Source: Siphonodentalium dalli (Eukaryota; Mollusca; Scaphopoda; Gadilida; Siphonodentaliidae). From it: a stretch of 64,000 nt of DNA. Shown one piece after another: positions 35,101-51,400 of this stretch. The first letter of the stretch is position 1. Each line of letters opens with the position of its first letter. The position numbers were made by a program, and so were the translations under genes. Where the stretch lies: the NCBI GenBank assembly GCA_032622095.1, contig CP136069.1:82792958-82856957 (forward strand), read 5' to 3'. The notes beneath the pieces are model-generated. The model searched no databases and was not told the DNA's origin. It was given only the letters and a program-made list of their open reading frames with translations.

Positions 35101-37170
35101 CAATATATGTGTGTGGCGGGGATCCTATATATGTATGTGTTGGGGATACTTATAGATGTGTGTGGTGGGGATACCTATATATGTGTGTGGTGGTGATACC
35201 TATATATGTGTGTGGCGAGGATACCTATATATGTGTGTGGTGGGGATACATATATATGTATGTGGTGGGGATACCTATAGATGAGTGTGGTGGGGATACC
35301 TATATATGTGTGTGGTGGGGATACCTATATATGTATGTGGTGGGGATACCTATATATGTGGTGGTGATACCTATATATGTGTGTGGCGAGGATACCTATA
35401 TATGTGTGTGGTGGGGATACCTATATATGTATGTGGTGGGATACCTATAGATGAGTGTGGCGGGGATACCTATATATGTATGTGGTGGGGATACCTATAT
35501 ATGTATGTGGTGGGGATACCTATATATGTATGTGGTGGGGATACCTATATATATGTGTGGTTGTGATACCTATATATGTGTGCGGCGAGTATACCTATAT
35601 ATGTGTGTGGTGGGGATACCTATATATTTGTGTGGCGGGGATACCTATATATGTATGTGGTGGGGATACCTATAGATGTATGTGGAGGGGAGACCTATAT
35701 ATGTGTGTGGTGAGGATACCTATATATGTATGTGGTGGGGATACCTATAGATGTGTGTGGTGGGGATACCTATATATGTATGTGGTGGGGATACCTATAT
35801 CTATATATGTGAGTGGTGAGGATACCTATATATGTATGTGGTGGATATACCTATATATGTGTGTGGCGGGGATACCTATATATGTATGTGGTGGGGATAC
35901 CTATATATGTATTTGGCGGGGAGACCTATAGATGTATGTTGCGGGGAGACCTATAGATGTTTGTGGTGGGGATACCTATATATGTATGTGGCGGGAGACC
36001 TATAGATGTATGTGGTGGGGATACCTATATATGTATGTGATGGGGATACCTATATATGCATGTGGTGGGGAGACCTATAGATGTATGTGGCGGGGATACC
36101 TATATGTGTGTGTGGCGGGGTTACCTATAGATGTATTTGGCGGGGATACCTATATATGTATGTGGTGGGGATACCTATATATGTATGTGGTGGGGACAAC
36201 TATATATGTATTTGGCGGGGTGACCTATAGATGTATGTTTGCGGAGATACCTATATATGTTTGTGGTGGGGATACCTATATATGTATGTGGCGGGGAGAC
36301 CTATAGATGTATGTGGTGGGGATACCTATATATGTATGTGTTGGGGATACCTATATATGTATGTGGCGGGGAGACCTATAGATGTGTGTGGCGGGGTTCC
36401 ATATAGATGTATGTGGCGGGGATACCTATATATGTATGTGGTGGTGATACCTATAGATGTATGTGGTGGTGATACCTATATATGTATGTGGTGGGGAGAC
36501 CTATAGATGTATGTGGCGGGGATACCTATATATGTGTGTGGTGGGGAGACTTATATATGTGTGTGGTGGTGATACCTATATATGTATGTGGTGGGGATAC
36601 CTATAGATGTATGTGGTGGTGATACCTATAGATGTATGTGGTGGGGATACCTATATATGTATGTGTTGGGGATACCTATATATGTTTGTGGTGATGATAC
36701 CTATATATGTATGTGGTGGGGATACCTATATATGTGTGTGGTGGGGATACCTATATATGTATGTGGTGGGGATACCTATATATGTGGTGGTGATACCTAT
36801 ATATGTGTGTGGCGAGGATACCTATATATGTGTGTGGTGGGGATACCTATATATGTATGTGGTGGGGATACCTATAGATGAGTGTGGCGGGGATACCTAT
36901 ATATGTATGTGGTGGGGATACCTATATATGTATGTGGTGGGGATACCTATATATGTTTGTGGTGGGGATTCCTATATATATGTGTGGTGGTGATACCTAT
37001 ATATTTGTGCGGCGAGTATACCTATATATGTGTGTGGTGGGGATACCTATATATTTGTGTGGCGGGGATACCTATATATGTATGTGGTGGGGATACCTAT
37101 AGATGTATGTGGAGGGGAGACCTATATATGTGTGGTGGTGGTGAGACCTATATATGTGTGTGGTGAGGAT
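32176..37170. repeat. higher-order blocks with 4,085-bp offset
   Basis: Unit order in about 32176-33081 recurs at about 36261-37166; landmarks at 32497, 32522 and 32793 recur at 36582, 36607 and 36878. Between them lie rearranged blocks, some of which recur at 37.7-39.2 kb with an offset near 4,583 (34156 to 38739). Confidence 0.75.
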
Positions 37171-38589
37171 ACCTATATATGTATGTGGTGGGGATACCTA
37201 TAGATGTGTGTGGTTGGGATACCTATATATGTATGTGGTGGGGATACCTATATCTATATATGTGTTTGGTGAGGATACCTATATATGTATGTGGTGGGGA
37301 TACCTATATATGTGTGTGTCGGGGATACCTATATATGTATGTGGTGGGGATACCTATATATGTATTTGGCGGGGAGACCTATAGATGTATGCTGCGGGGA
37401 GACCTATAGATGTTTGTGGTGGGGATACCTATATATGTATGTGCTGGGGAGACCTATAGATGTATGTGGCGGGGATACCTATATGTGTGTGTGGCGGGGT
37501 TACCTATAGATGTATGTGGCGGGGATACCTATATATGTATGTGGTGGTGATACCTATGAAGCATGTGGTGGTGATACCTATATATGTATGTGGTGGGGAG
37601 ACCTATAGTTGTATGTGGCGGGGATACCTATATATGTGTGTGGTGGGGAGACTTATATATGTGTGTGGTGGTGATACCTATATATGTATGTGGTGGGGAT
37701 ACCTATAGATGTATGTGGTGGTGATACCTATAGATGTATGTGGTGGGGATACCTATATATGTATGTGGTGGGGATACCTATATATGTGTGTGGTGAGGAT
37801 ACCTATATATGTATGTGGTGGGGATACCTATATATGTGTGTGGTGGGATACCTATATATGTATGTGGTGGGGATACCTATATATGTATTTGGCGGGGAGA
37901 CCTATAGATGTATGTGGCGGGGATACCTATATATGTTTGTGGTGGGGATACCTATATATGTATGTGCCGGGGTGACCTATAGATGTATGGAGTGGAGATT
38001 CCTATATATTTGTGTGGCGAGGATACCTATATATGTATGTGGTGGGGATACCTATATATGTATGTGGTGGGGATACCTATATATGTGTGTGGTGGTGATA
38101 CCTATATATGTGTGTGGCGAGGATACCTATATATGTATGTGGTGGGGATACCTATATATGTGTGTGGCGGGGATACCTATATATGTATGTGTTGGTGATA
38201 CTTATAGATGTGTGTGGTGGGGATACCTATATATGTATGTGGTGGGGATACCTATATCTATATATGTGTGTGGTGAGGATACATATATATGTATGTGGTG
38301 GGGATACCTATATATGTGTGTGGCGGGGATACCTATATATGTATGTGGTGGGGATACCTATATATGTATTTGGCGGGGTGACCTATAGATGTATGTTGTG
38401 GGGATACCTATATATGTTTGTGGTGGGGATACCTATATATGTATGTGGCGGGGAGACCTATAGATGTATGTGGTGGGGATACCTATATATGTATGTGATG
38501 GGGATACCTATATATGTATGTGGCGGGGAGACCTATTGATGTGTGTGGCGGGGTTACATATAAATGTATGTGGCGGGGATACCTATATA

Positions 38590-41500
38590 TGTATGTGGTG
38601 GTGATACCTATAGATGCATGTGGTGGTGATACCTATATATGTATGTGGTGGGGAGACCTATAGATGTATGTGGCGGGGATACATATATATGTGTGTGGTG
38701 GGGAGACTTATATATGTGTGTGGTGGTGAGAACTATATATGTATGTGGTGGGGATACCTATAGATGTTTGTGGTGGTGATACCTATAGATGTATGTGGTG
38801 GGGATACCTATATATGTATGTGGTGGGGATACCTATATATGTGTGTGGTGAGGATACACATATATGTATGTGGTGGGGATACCTATATATGTGTGTGGTG
38901 GGGATACCTATATATGTATGTGGTGGGGATACCTATATATGTATTTGGCGGGGAGACCTATATATGTATGTGGCGGGGATACCTATATATGTTTGTGGTG
39001 GGGATACCTATATATGTATGTGCCGGGGAGACCTATAGATGTATGTGGTGGGGATACCTATATATTTATGTGGTGGGGATACCTATATATGTATGTGGCG
39101 GGGAGACATATAGATGTATGTGGCGGGGATACCTATAGAACTATGTGGTGGGGATACCTATATATGTGTGTGGCGGGGATACCTATATGTGTATGTGGTG
39201 GTTATACATATAGATGTATGTGGTGGTGATACCTATATATGTATGTGGTGGGGAGACTTATAGATGTATGTGGCGGGGATACCTAAATATGTGTGTGGTG
39301 GGGAGACTTATATATGTGTGTGGTGGTGATACCTATATATGTATGTGGTGGGGATACATATAGATGTATGTTGGGGTGATACATATATATGTATGTTGTG
39401 GTGATACCTATAGATGTATGTGGTGGGGATACATATAGATGTATGTGGTGGGGATACCTATATATGTTTGTGGTGGGGATACCTATATATGTATGTGCCG
39501 GGGAAACCTATAGATGTATGGAGTGGAGATTCCTATATATTTGTGTGGCGAGGATACCTATATATGTATGTGGTGGGGATACCTATATATGTATGTGGTG
39601 GGGATACCTATATATGTGTGTGGTGGTGATACCTATATATGTGTGTGGCGAGGATACCTATATATGTATGTGGTGGGGATACCTATATATGTGTGTGGCG
39701 GGGATACCTATATATGTATGTGTTGGGGATACTTATAGATGTGTGTGGTGGGGATACCTATATATGTATGTGGTGGGGATACCTATATCTATATATGTGT
39801 GTGGTGAGGATACCTATATATGTATGTGGTGGGGATACCTATATATGTGTGTGGCGGGGATACCTATATATGTATGTGGTGGGGATACCTATATATGTAT
39901 TTGGCGGGGAGACCTATAGATGTATGTTGCGGGGATACCTATATATGTTTGTGGTGGGGATACCTATATATGTATGTGGCGGGGAGACCTATATATGTAT
40001 GTGGTGGGGATACCTATATATGTATGTGATGGGGATACCTATATATGTATGTGGCGGGGAGACCTATAGATGTGTGTGGCGGGGTTACATATAAATGTAT
40101 GTGGTGGTGATACCTATAGATGCATGTGGTGGTGATACCTATATATGTATGTGGTGGGGAGACCTATAGATGTATGTGGCGGGGATACATATATATGTGT
40201 GTGGTGGGGAGACTTATATATGTGTGTGGTGGTGAGAACTATATATGTATGTGGTGGGGATACCTATAGATGTATGTGGTGGTGATACCTATAGATGTAT
40301 GTGGTGGGGATACCTATATATGTATGTGGTGGGGATACCTATATATGTGTGTGGTGAGGATACACATATATGTATGTGGTGGGGATACCTATATATGTGT
40401 GTGGTGGGGATACCTATATATGTATGTGGTGGGGATACCTATATATGTATTTGGCGGGGAGACCTATATATGTATGTGGCGGGGATACCTATATATGTTT
40501 GTGGTGGGGATACATATATATGTATGTGCCGGGGAGACCTATAGATGTATGTGGTGGGGATACCTATATATTTATGTGGTGGGGATACCTATATATGTAT
40601 GTGGCGGGGAGACATATAGATGTATGTGGCGGGGATACCTATAGAACTATGTGGTGGGGATACCTATATATGTGTGTGGCGGGGATACCTATATGTGTAT
40701 GTGGTGGTTATACATATAGATGTATGTGGTGGTGATACCTATATATGTATGTGGTGGGGAGACTTATAGATGTATGTGGCGGGGAAACCTATATATGTGT
40801 GTGGTGGGGAGACTTATATATGTGTGTGGTGGTGATACCTATATATGTATGTGGTGGGGATACATATAGATGTATGTTGGGGTGATACATATATATGTAT
40901 GTTGTGGTGATACCTATAGATGTATGTGGTGGGGATACATATAGATGTATGTGGTGGGGATACCTATATATGTTTGTGGTGGGGATACCTATATATGTAT
41001 GTGCCGGGGAAACCTATAGATGTATGGAGTGGAGATTCCTATATATTTGTGTGGCGAGGATACCTATATATGTATGTGGTGGGGATACCTATATATGTAT
41101 GTGGTGGGGATACCTATATATGTGTGTGGTGGTGATACCTATATATGTGTGTGGCGAGGATACCTATATATGTATGTGGTGGGGATACCTATATATGTGT
41201 GTGGCGGGGATACCTATATATGTATGTGTTGGGGATACTTATAGATGTGTGTGGTGGGGATACCTATATATGTATGTGGTGGGGATACCTATATCTATAT
41301 ATGTGTGTGGTGAGGATACCTATATATGTATGTGGTGGGGATACCTATATATGTGTGTGGCGGGGATACCTATATATGTATGTGGTGGGGATACCTATAT
41401 ATGTATTTGGCGGGGAGACCTATAGATGTATGTTGCGGGGATACCTATATATGTTTGTGGTGGGGATACCTATATATGTATGTGGCGGGGAGACCTATAT

Positions 41501-42470
41501 ATGTATGTGGTGGGGATACCTATATATGTATGTGATGGGGATACCTATATATGTATGTGGCGGGGAGACCTATAGATGTGTGTGGCGGGGTTACATATAA
41601 ATGTATGTGGTGGTGATACCTATAGATGCATGTGGTGGTGATACCTATATATGTATGTGGTGGGGAGACCTATAGATGTATGTGGCGGGGATACATATAT
41701 ATGTGTGTGGTGGGGAGACTTATATATGTGTGTGGTGGTGAGAACTATATATGTATGTGGTGGGGATACCTATAGATGTATGTGGTGGTGATACCTATAG
41801 ATGTATGTGGTGGGGATACCTATATATGTATGTGGTGGGGATACCTATATATGTGTGTGGTGAGGATACACATATATGTATGTGGTGGGGATACCTATAT
41901 ATGTGTGTGGTGGGGATACCTATATATGTATGTGGTGGGGATACCTATATATGTATTTGGCGGGGAGACCTATATATGTATGTGGCGGGGATACCTATAT
42001 ATGTTTGTGGTGGGGATACATAAATATGTATGTGCCGGGGAGACCTATAGATGTATGTGGTGGGGATACCTATATATTTATGTGGTGGGGATACCTATAT
42101 ATGTATGTGGCGGGGAGACATATAGATGTATGTGGCGGGGATACCTATATAACTATGTGGTGGGGATACCTATATATGTGTGTGGCGGGGATACCTATAT
42201 GTGTATGTGGTGGTTATACATATAGATGTATGTGGTGGTGATACCTATATATGTATGTGGTGGGGAGACTTATAGATGTATGTGGCGGGGATACCTATAT
42301 ATGTGTGTGGTGGGGAGACTTATATATGTGTGTGGTAGTGATACCTATATATGTATGTAGTGGGGATACATATAGATGTATGTTGGGGTGATACATATAT
42401 ATGTATGTTGTGGTGATACCTATAGATGTATGTGGTGGGGATACATATAGATGTATGTGGTGGGGATACC
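38590..42470. repeat. tandem higher-order repeat, 1,506-bp period
   Basis: Copies at about 38590-40095 and 40096-41601, then a partial third to about 42470. Landmarks at 38739, 39389 and 39514 recur at 40245, 40895 and 41020, and 40245 recurs at 41751. Copies are nearly identical; the third has changes such as CTATATAACTATG for CTATAGAACTATG near 42150. Confidence 0.9.
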
Positions 42471-42525
42471 TATATATGTGTGTGGTGGGGTTAGCTATAT
42501 ATGGATGTGGTGGTGATACCTAAAT

Positions 42526-45500
42526 ATGTATGTGGTGGGGATACCTATATATGTGTGTGGTGAGGATACCTATATATGTGTGTGGCGGGGATACCTATAT
42601 ATTTGTGTGGTGGGAGACCTATATATGTGTGTGGCGGGGATACCTATATATGTATGTGGCGGGGATACCTATATATATGTGCGGCGATGTGGCGGGGATA
42701 CCTATATATGTGTGTGGCGGGGATACCTATATATGATTGTGGCGGGGATACCTATATATGTGTGTGGCTGGGAGACCTATATATGTATGTGGCGTGGAGA
42801 CCTATATATGTGTGTGGTGGTGATACCTATAGATGTATGTGGTGGTGATACCTATATATGTATGTGGTGGGGATACCTATATATGTATGTGGTGGGGATA
42901 CCTATATATATCTGTGGCGGGGATACCTATATATGTGTGTGGTGAGGATACCTATATATGTGTGTGGCGGGGATACCTATATATTTGTGTGGTGGGGAGA
43001 CCTATATATGTGTGTGGCGGGGATACCTATATAAGTATGTGGCGGGAATACCTATATATGTGTGTGGTGGGGAGACTTATATATGTGTGTGGTGGTGATA
43101 CCTATATATGTATGTGGTGGGGATACATATAGATGTATGTGGTGGTGATACCTATAGAAGTATGTGGTGGTGATACCTATAGATGTATGTGGTGGGGATA
43201 CCTATAGATGTATGTGGTGGGCATACCTATATATGTGTGTGGTGGGGATACCTATATATGTATGTGGTGTTGATACCTATATATGTGTGTGTTGGGGATA
43301 CCTATTTATGTGTGTGGTGGTGATACCTATAGATGTATGTGGTGGTGATACCTATATATGTATGTGGTGGGGATACCTATATATGTATGTGGTGGGGATA
43401 CCTATATATGTATTTGGCGGGGATACCTATAGATGTATGTTGCGGGGATACCTATATATGTTTGTGGTGGGGATACCTATATATGTATGTGGCGGGGAGA
43501 CCTATATATGTATGTGGTGGGGATACCTATATATGTATGTGGTGGGGATACCTATATATGTGTGTGGCGGGGATACCTATAGACGTATGTGGCGGGGATG
43601 ACTATATGTGTATGTGGTGGTGATACCTATAGATGTATGTGGTGGTGATACCTATATATGTATGTGGTGGGGAGACTTATAGATGTATGTGGCGGGGAGA
43701 GTTATATATGTGTGTGGTGGGGATACTTATAGATGTATGTGGCGGGGATACCTATATATGTATGTGGTGGGGAGACTTATATATGTGTGTGGTGGTGATA
43801 CCTATATATGTGTGTGGTGGGGAAACTTATATATGTGAGTGGTGGTGATACCTATATATGTATGTGGTGGGGAGACTTATAGATGTATGTGACGGGGATA
43901 CCTATATATGTGTGTGGTGGGGAGACTTATATATGTGTGTTGTGGTGATACCTATATATGTATGTGGTGGGGATACATATAGATGTATGTGGGGGTGATA
44001 CCTATAGATGTATGTTGTGGTGATACCTATAGATGTATGTGTTGGGGATACCTATATATGTGTGTGGTGGTGATACCTATTTATGTGTGTGGTGGTGATA
44101 CCTATACATGTATGTGGTGGTGATACCTATATATGTGTGTGGTGGTGATACCTATATATGTATGTGGTAGGGATACCTAAATATGTATGTGGTGGGGATA
44201 CCTATAGATGTCTGTGGCGGGGATACCTATATATGTGTGTGGTGAGGATACCTATATATGTGTGTGGCGGGGATACCTATATATTTGTGTGGTGGGGAGA
44301 CCTATATATGTGTGTGGCGGGGATACCTATATATGTATGTGGCGGCGATACCTATATATGTGTGCGGCGGCGATACCTAAATATGATTGTGGCGGGGATA
44401 CCTATATATGTGTGTGGCGGGGATACCTATATATGTATGTGGTGGAGAGACCTATATATGTTTGTGGTGGTGATACCTATAGATGTATGTGGTGGAGAGA
44501 CCTATATATGTGTGTGGTGGTGATACATATAGATGTATGTGTTGGTGATACCTATATATGTATGTGGTGGGGATACCTATACATGTATGTGGTGGGGATA
44601 CCTATAGATGTCTCTGGCGGGGATACCTATATATGTATGTGGTGAGGATACCTATATATGTGTGTGGCGGGGATACCTATATATTTGTGTGGTGGGGAGA
44701 CCTATATATGTGTGTGTCGGGGATACCTATATAAGTATGTGGCGGGGATACATATATATGTGTGTGTTGGGGAGACATATATATGTGTGTGGTGGTGATA
44801 CCTATATATGTATGAGGTGGGGATACATATAGATGTATGTGGTGGTGATACCTATATATGTATGTGGTGTGGATACCTATATATGTATGTGGTGGGGACA
44901 CCTATATATGTATTTGGCGGGGAGACCTATAGATGTATGTTGCGGGGATACCTATATATGTTTGTGGTGGGGATACCTATATATGTATGTGGCGGTGAGA
45001 CCTATAGATGTATGTGGTGGGGATACCTATATATGTATTTGGTGGGGATACCTATATATGTGTGTCGCGGGGATACCTATAGATGTATGTGGCGGGGATA
45101 CTTATATGTGTATGTGGTGGTGATACCTATAGATGTATGTGGTGGTGATACCTATATATGTATGTGGTGGGGAGACTTATAGATGTATGTTGCGGGGATA
45201 CCTATATATGTGTGTGGTGGGGAGACTTATATATGTGTGTGGTGGTGATACCTATATATGTATGTGGTGGGGATACATATAGATGTATGTGGGGGTGATA
45301 CCTATAGATGTATGTTGTGGTGATACCTATAGATGTATGTGGTGGGGATACCTATAGATGTATGTGGTGGGGATACCTATATATGTGTGTGGTGGGGTTA
45401 CCTATATATGTATGTGGTGGTGATACCTATATATGTGTGTGGTGGTGATACCTATTTATGTGTGTGGTGGTGATACCTATAGATGTATGTGGTGGTGATA

Positions 45501-46100
45501 CCTATATATGTATGTGGTAGGGATACCTAAATATGTATGTGGTGGGGATACCTATAGATGTCTGTGGCGGGGATACCTATATATGTGTGTGGTGAGGATA
45601 CCTATATATGTGTGTGGCGGGGATACCTATATATTTGTGTGGTGGGGAGACCTATATATGTGTGTGGCGGGGAGACCTATATATGTATGTGGCGGGGATA
45701 CCTATATATGTGTGCGGCGGGGAGACCTATATATGTATGTGGCGGGGATACCAATATATGTGTGTGGCGGGGATACCTATATATGATTGTGGCGGGATAC
45801 CCAAATATGTGTGTGGCTGGGAGACCTATATATGTATGTGGCGGGGAGACCTAAATATGTGTGTGGTGGTGATACCTATATATGTATGTGGTAGGGATAC
45901 CTAAATATGTATGTGGTGGGGATACCTATATATGTATGTGGTAGGGATACCTAAATATGTATGTGGTGGGGATACCTATAGATGTCTGTGGCGGGGATAC
46001 CTATATATGTGTGTGGTGAGGATACCTATATATGTGTGTGGCGGGGATACCTATATATGTATGTGGCGGCGATACCTATATATGTGTGCGGCGGGGATAC
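42526..46100. repeat. higher-order region duplicated at about 50.6-55 kb
   Basis: Landmarks at 42526, 43164, 43633, 44208, 44808 and 45508 recur near 50595, 51249, 52641, 53216, 53791 and 54491. Offsets drift between 8,069 and 9,008 bp, so internal gains and losses of units followed the duplication. Confidence 0.75.
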
Positions 46101-46481
46101 CTATATATGATTGTGGCGGGGATACCTATATATGTGTGTGGCGGGGATACCTATATATGATTGTGGCGGGGATACCTATATATGTGTGTGGCGGGGATAC
46201 CTTTATATGTATGTGGTGGAGAGACCTATATATGTGTGTGGTGGTGATACCTATAGATGTATGTGGTGGAGAGACCTATATATGTGTGTGGTGGTGATAC
46301 ATATAGATGTATGTGGTGGTGATACCTATATATGTATGTGGTGGGGATACCTATACATGTATGTGGTGGGGATACCTATATATGTATGTGGTGGTGATAC
46401 CTATATATGTGTGTGGTGGTGATACCTATTTATGTGTGTGGTGGTGATACCTATAGATGTACGTGGTGGTGATACCTATAT

Positions 46482-48460
46482 ATGTATGTGGTAGGGATAC
46501 CTAAATATGTATGTGGTGGGGATACCTATAGATGTCTGTGGCGGGGATACCTATATATGTGTGTGGTGAGGATACCTATATATGTGTGTGGCGGGGATAC
46601 CTATATATTTGTGTGGTGGGGAGACCTATATATGTGTGTGGCGGGGAGACCTATATATGTATGTGGCGGGGATACCTATATATGTGTGCGGCGGGGAGAC
46701 CTATATATGTATGTGGCGGGGATACCTATATATGTGTGTGGCGGGGATATCTATATATGATTGTGGCGGGGATACCTAAATATGTGTGTGGCTGGGAGAC
46801 CTATATATGTATGTGGCGGGGAGACCTAAATATGTGTGTGGTGGTGATACCTATAGATGTATGTGGTGGTGATACCTATATATGTATGTTGTGGGGATAC
46901 CTATATATGTATGTGGTGGGGATACCTATAGATGTTTGTGGCGGGGATACCTATATGTGTGTGTGGTGAGGATACCTATATATGTGTGTGGCGGGGATAC
47001 CTATATATTTGTGTGGTGGGGATACCTATATATGTGTGTGGCGGGGATACCTATATAAGTATGTGGCGGGGATACCTATATATGTATGTGGTGGGGAGAC
47101 TTATATATGTGTGTGTTGGTGATACCTATATATGTATGTGGTGGGGATACATATAGATGTATGTGGTTGTGATACCTAAAGATGTATGTGGTGGTGATAC
47201 CTATAGATGTATGTGGTGGGGATACCTATAGATGTATGTGGTGGGGATACCTATATATGTATGTGGTGGTGATACCTATATATGTGTGTGGTGGGGATAC
47301 CTATTTATGTGTGTGGTGGTGATACCTATAGATGTATGTGGTGGTGATACCTATATATGTATGTGGTGGGGTTACCTATATATGTATGTGGTGGGGATAA
47401 CTATATATGTATTTGACGGGGAGACCTATAGATGTATGTTGCGGGGATACCTATATATGTTTGTGGTGGGGATACCTATATATGTATGTGGCGGGGAGAC
47501 CTATAGATATATGTGGTGGGGATACCTGTATATGTTTGTGTTGGGGATACCTATATATGTATGTGGCGGGGAGACCTATAGATGTGTGTGGCGGGGTTAC
47601 CTATAGATGTATGTGGCGGGGATACGTATATATGTATGTGGTGGTGATACCTATAGATGCATGTGGTGGTGATACCTATATATGTATGTGGTGGGGAGAC
47701 ATATAGATGTATGTGGCGGGGATACCTATATATGTGTGTGGTGGGGAGACTTATATATGTGTGTGGTGGTGATACCTATATATGTATGTGGTGGGGATAC
47801 CTATAGATGTATGTGGTGGTGATACCTATAGATGTATGTGGTGGGGATACCTATATATGTATGTGTTGGGGATACCTATATATGTTTGTGGTGAGGATAC
47901 CTATATATGTATGTGGTGGGGATACCTATATATGTGTGTGGTGGGGATACCAATATATGTATGTGGTGGGGATACCTATATATGTGGTGGTGATACCTAT
48001 ATATGTGTGTGGCGAGGATACATATATATGTGTGTGGTGGGGATACCTATATATGTATATGGTGGGGATACCTATAGATGAGTGTGGCGGGGATATCTAT
48101 ATATGTATGTGGTGGGGATACCTATATATGTATGTGGTGGGGATACCTATAGATGTATGTGGATGGGAGACCTATATATGTGTGGTGGTGGGGAGACCTA
48201 TATATGTGTGTGGTGAGGATACCTATATATATGTGTGGTGGGGATACCTATAGATGTGTGTGGTGGGGATACCTATATATGTATGTGGTGGGGATACATA
48301 TATATATATATGTGTGTGGTGAGGATACATATATATGTATGTGGTGGGGATACCTATATATGTGTGTGGCGGGGATACCTATATATGTATGTGGTGGGGA
48401 TACCTATAAATGTATTTGGCGGGGAGACCTATAGATGTATGTTGCGGGGAGACCTATAGA
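46482..48460. repeat. satellite block with the unoccupied foldback site
   Basis: This block is the paralogue of the sequence on both sides of the foldback element. 46482-47355 corresponds to 54491-55389 (offset 8,009, becoming 8,034 after a one-unit difference). 47356-48460 corresponds to 60274 onward (offset 12,918; later 13,068). The unoccupied site reads GATACCTATATATGTATG at 47346-47363, with the insertion point at 47355/47356. Confidence 0.85.
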
Positions 48461-51400
48461 TGTTTGTGGTGGGGATACCTATATATGTATGTGGCGGGGA
48501 GACCTATATATGTATGTGGTGGGGATACCTATATATGTATGTGATGGGGATACCTATATATGTATGTGGTGGGGAGACCTATAGATGTATGTGGCGGGGA
48601 TACCTATATGTGTGTGTGGCGGGGTTACCTATATATGTATGTGGCGGGGATACCTATATATGTATGTGGTGGTGATACCTATAGATGTATGTGGTGGTGA
48701 TACCTATATATGTATGTGGTGGGGAGACCTATAGATGTATGTGGCGGGGATACCTATATATGTGTGTGGTGGGGAGACTTATATATGTGTGTGGTGGTGA
48801 TACCTATATATGTATGTGGTGGGGATACCTATAGATGTATGTGGTGGTGATACCTATAGATGTATGTGGTGAGGATACCTATATATGTATGTGGTGGGGA
48901 TACCTATATATGTATGTGGTGGGGATACCTATATATGTATTTGGCGGGGAGACCTATAGACGTATGTGGTGGAGATTCCTATATATTAGTGTGGCGAGGA
49001 TACCTATATATGTATGTGGTGGGGATACCTATATATGTATGTGGTGGGGATACCTATATATGTGTGTGGTGGTGATACCTATATATGTGTGTGGCGAGGA
49101 TACCTATATATGTATGTGGTGGGGATACCTATATATGTGTTTGGCGGGGATACCTATATATATATGTGGTGGGGATACTTATAGATGTGTGTGGTGGGGA
49201 TACCTATATATGTATGTGGTGGGGATACCTATATCTATATATGTGTGTGGTGAGGATACCTATATATGTATGTGGTGGGGATACCTATATATGTGTGTGG
49301 CGGGAATACCTATATATGTATGTGGTGGGGATACCTATATATATATGTATTTGGCGGGGAGACCTATAGATGTATGTTGCGGGGATACCTATATATGTTT
49401 GTGGTGGGGATACCTATATATGTATGTGGCGGGGAGACCTATAGATGTATGTGGTGGGGATACCTATATATGTATGTGATGGGGATACCTATATATGTAT
49501 GTGGCGGGGAGACCTATAGATGTGTGTGGCGGGGTTACCTATATATGTATGTGGCGGGGATACCTATATATGTATGTGGTGGTGATACCTATAGATGCAT
49601 GTGGTGGTGGTACCTATATATGTATGTGGTGGGGAGACCTATAGATGTATGTGGCGTGGATACATATATATGTGTGTGGTGGGGAGACTTATATATGTGT
49701 GTGGTGGTGATACCTATATATGTATATGGTGGGGATACCTATAGATGTATGTGGTGGTGATACCTATAGATGTATGTGGTGGGGATACCTATATATGTAT
49801 GTGGTGGGGATACCTATATATGTGTGTGGTGAGGATACCCATATATGTATGTGGTGGGGATACCTATATATGTGTGTGGTGGGGATACCTATATATGTAT
49901 GTGGTGGGGATACCTATATATGTATTTGGCGGGGAGACCTATATATGTATGTGGCGAGGATACCTATATATGTTTGTGGTGGGGATACCTATATATGTAT
50001 GTGCCGGGGAGACCTATAGATGTATGTGGTGGGGATACCTATATATTTATGTGGTGGGGATACCTATATATGTATGTGGCGGGGAGACATATAGATGTAT
50101 GTGGCGGGGATACCTACAGAACTATGTGGTGGGGATACCTATATATGTGTGTGGCGGGGATACCTATATATGTATGTGGCGGGGATACCTATATGTGTAT
50201 GTGGTGGTGATACATATAGATGTATGTGGTGGTGATACCTATATATGTATGTGGTGGGGAGACTTATAGATGTATGTGGCGGGGATACCTATATATGTGT
50301 GTGGTGGGGAGACTTATATATGTGTGTGGTGGTGATACCTATATATGTATGTGGTGGGGATACATATAGATGTATGTTGGGGTGTTACATATATATGTAT
50401 GTTGTGGTGATACCTATAGATGTATGTGGTGGGGATACCTATAGATGTATGTGGTGGGGATACCTATATATGTGTGTGGTGGGGTTAGCTATATATGGAT
50501 GTGGTGGTGATACCTATATATGTGTGTGGTGGGAATACCTATTTATGTGTGTGGTGGTGATACCTATAGATGTATGTGGTGGTGATACCTAAATATGTAT
50601 GTGGTGGGGATACCTATATATGTGTGTGGTGAGGATACCTATATATGTGTGTGGCGGGGATACCTGTATATTTGTGTGGTGGGGAGACCTATATATGTGT
50701 GTGGTGGGGATACCTATATATGTATGTGGCGGGGATACCTATATATGTGCGGCGGGGAGACCTATATCTGTATGTGGCGGGGATACCTATATATGTGTGT
50801 GGCGGGGATACCTATATATGATTGTGGCGGGGATACCTATATATGTGTGTGGCTGGGAGACCTATATATGTATGTGGCGGGGAGACCTATATATGTGTGT
50901 GGTGGTGATACCTATAGATGTATGTGGTGGTGATACCTATATATGTATGTGGTGGGAATACCTATATATGTATGTGGTGGGGATACCTATAGATATCTGT
51001 GGCGGGGATACCTATATATGTGTGTGGTGAGGATACCTATATATGTGTGTGGCGGGGATACCTATATATGTGTGTGGTGGTGATACCTATATATGTATGT
51101 GGTGGGGATACATATATAAGTATGTGGCGGGAATACCTATATATGTGTGTGGTGGGGAGACTTATATATGTGTGTGGTGGTGATACCTATATATGTATGT
51201 GGTGGGGATACATATAGATGTATGTGGTGGTGATACCTATAGAAGTATGTGGTGGTGATACCTATACATGTATGTGGTGGGGATACCTATAGATGTATGT
51301 GGTGGGCATACCTATATATGTGTGTGGTGGGGATACCTATATATGTATGTGGTGGTGATACCTATATATGTGTGTGTTGGGGATACCTATTTATGTGTGT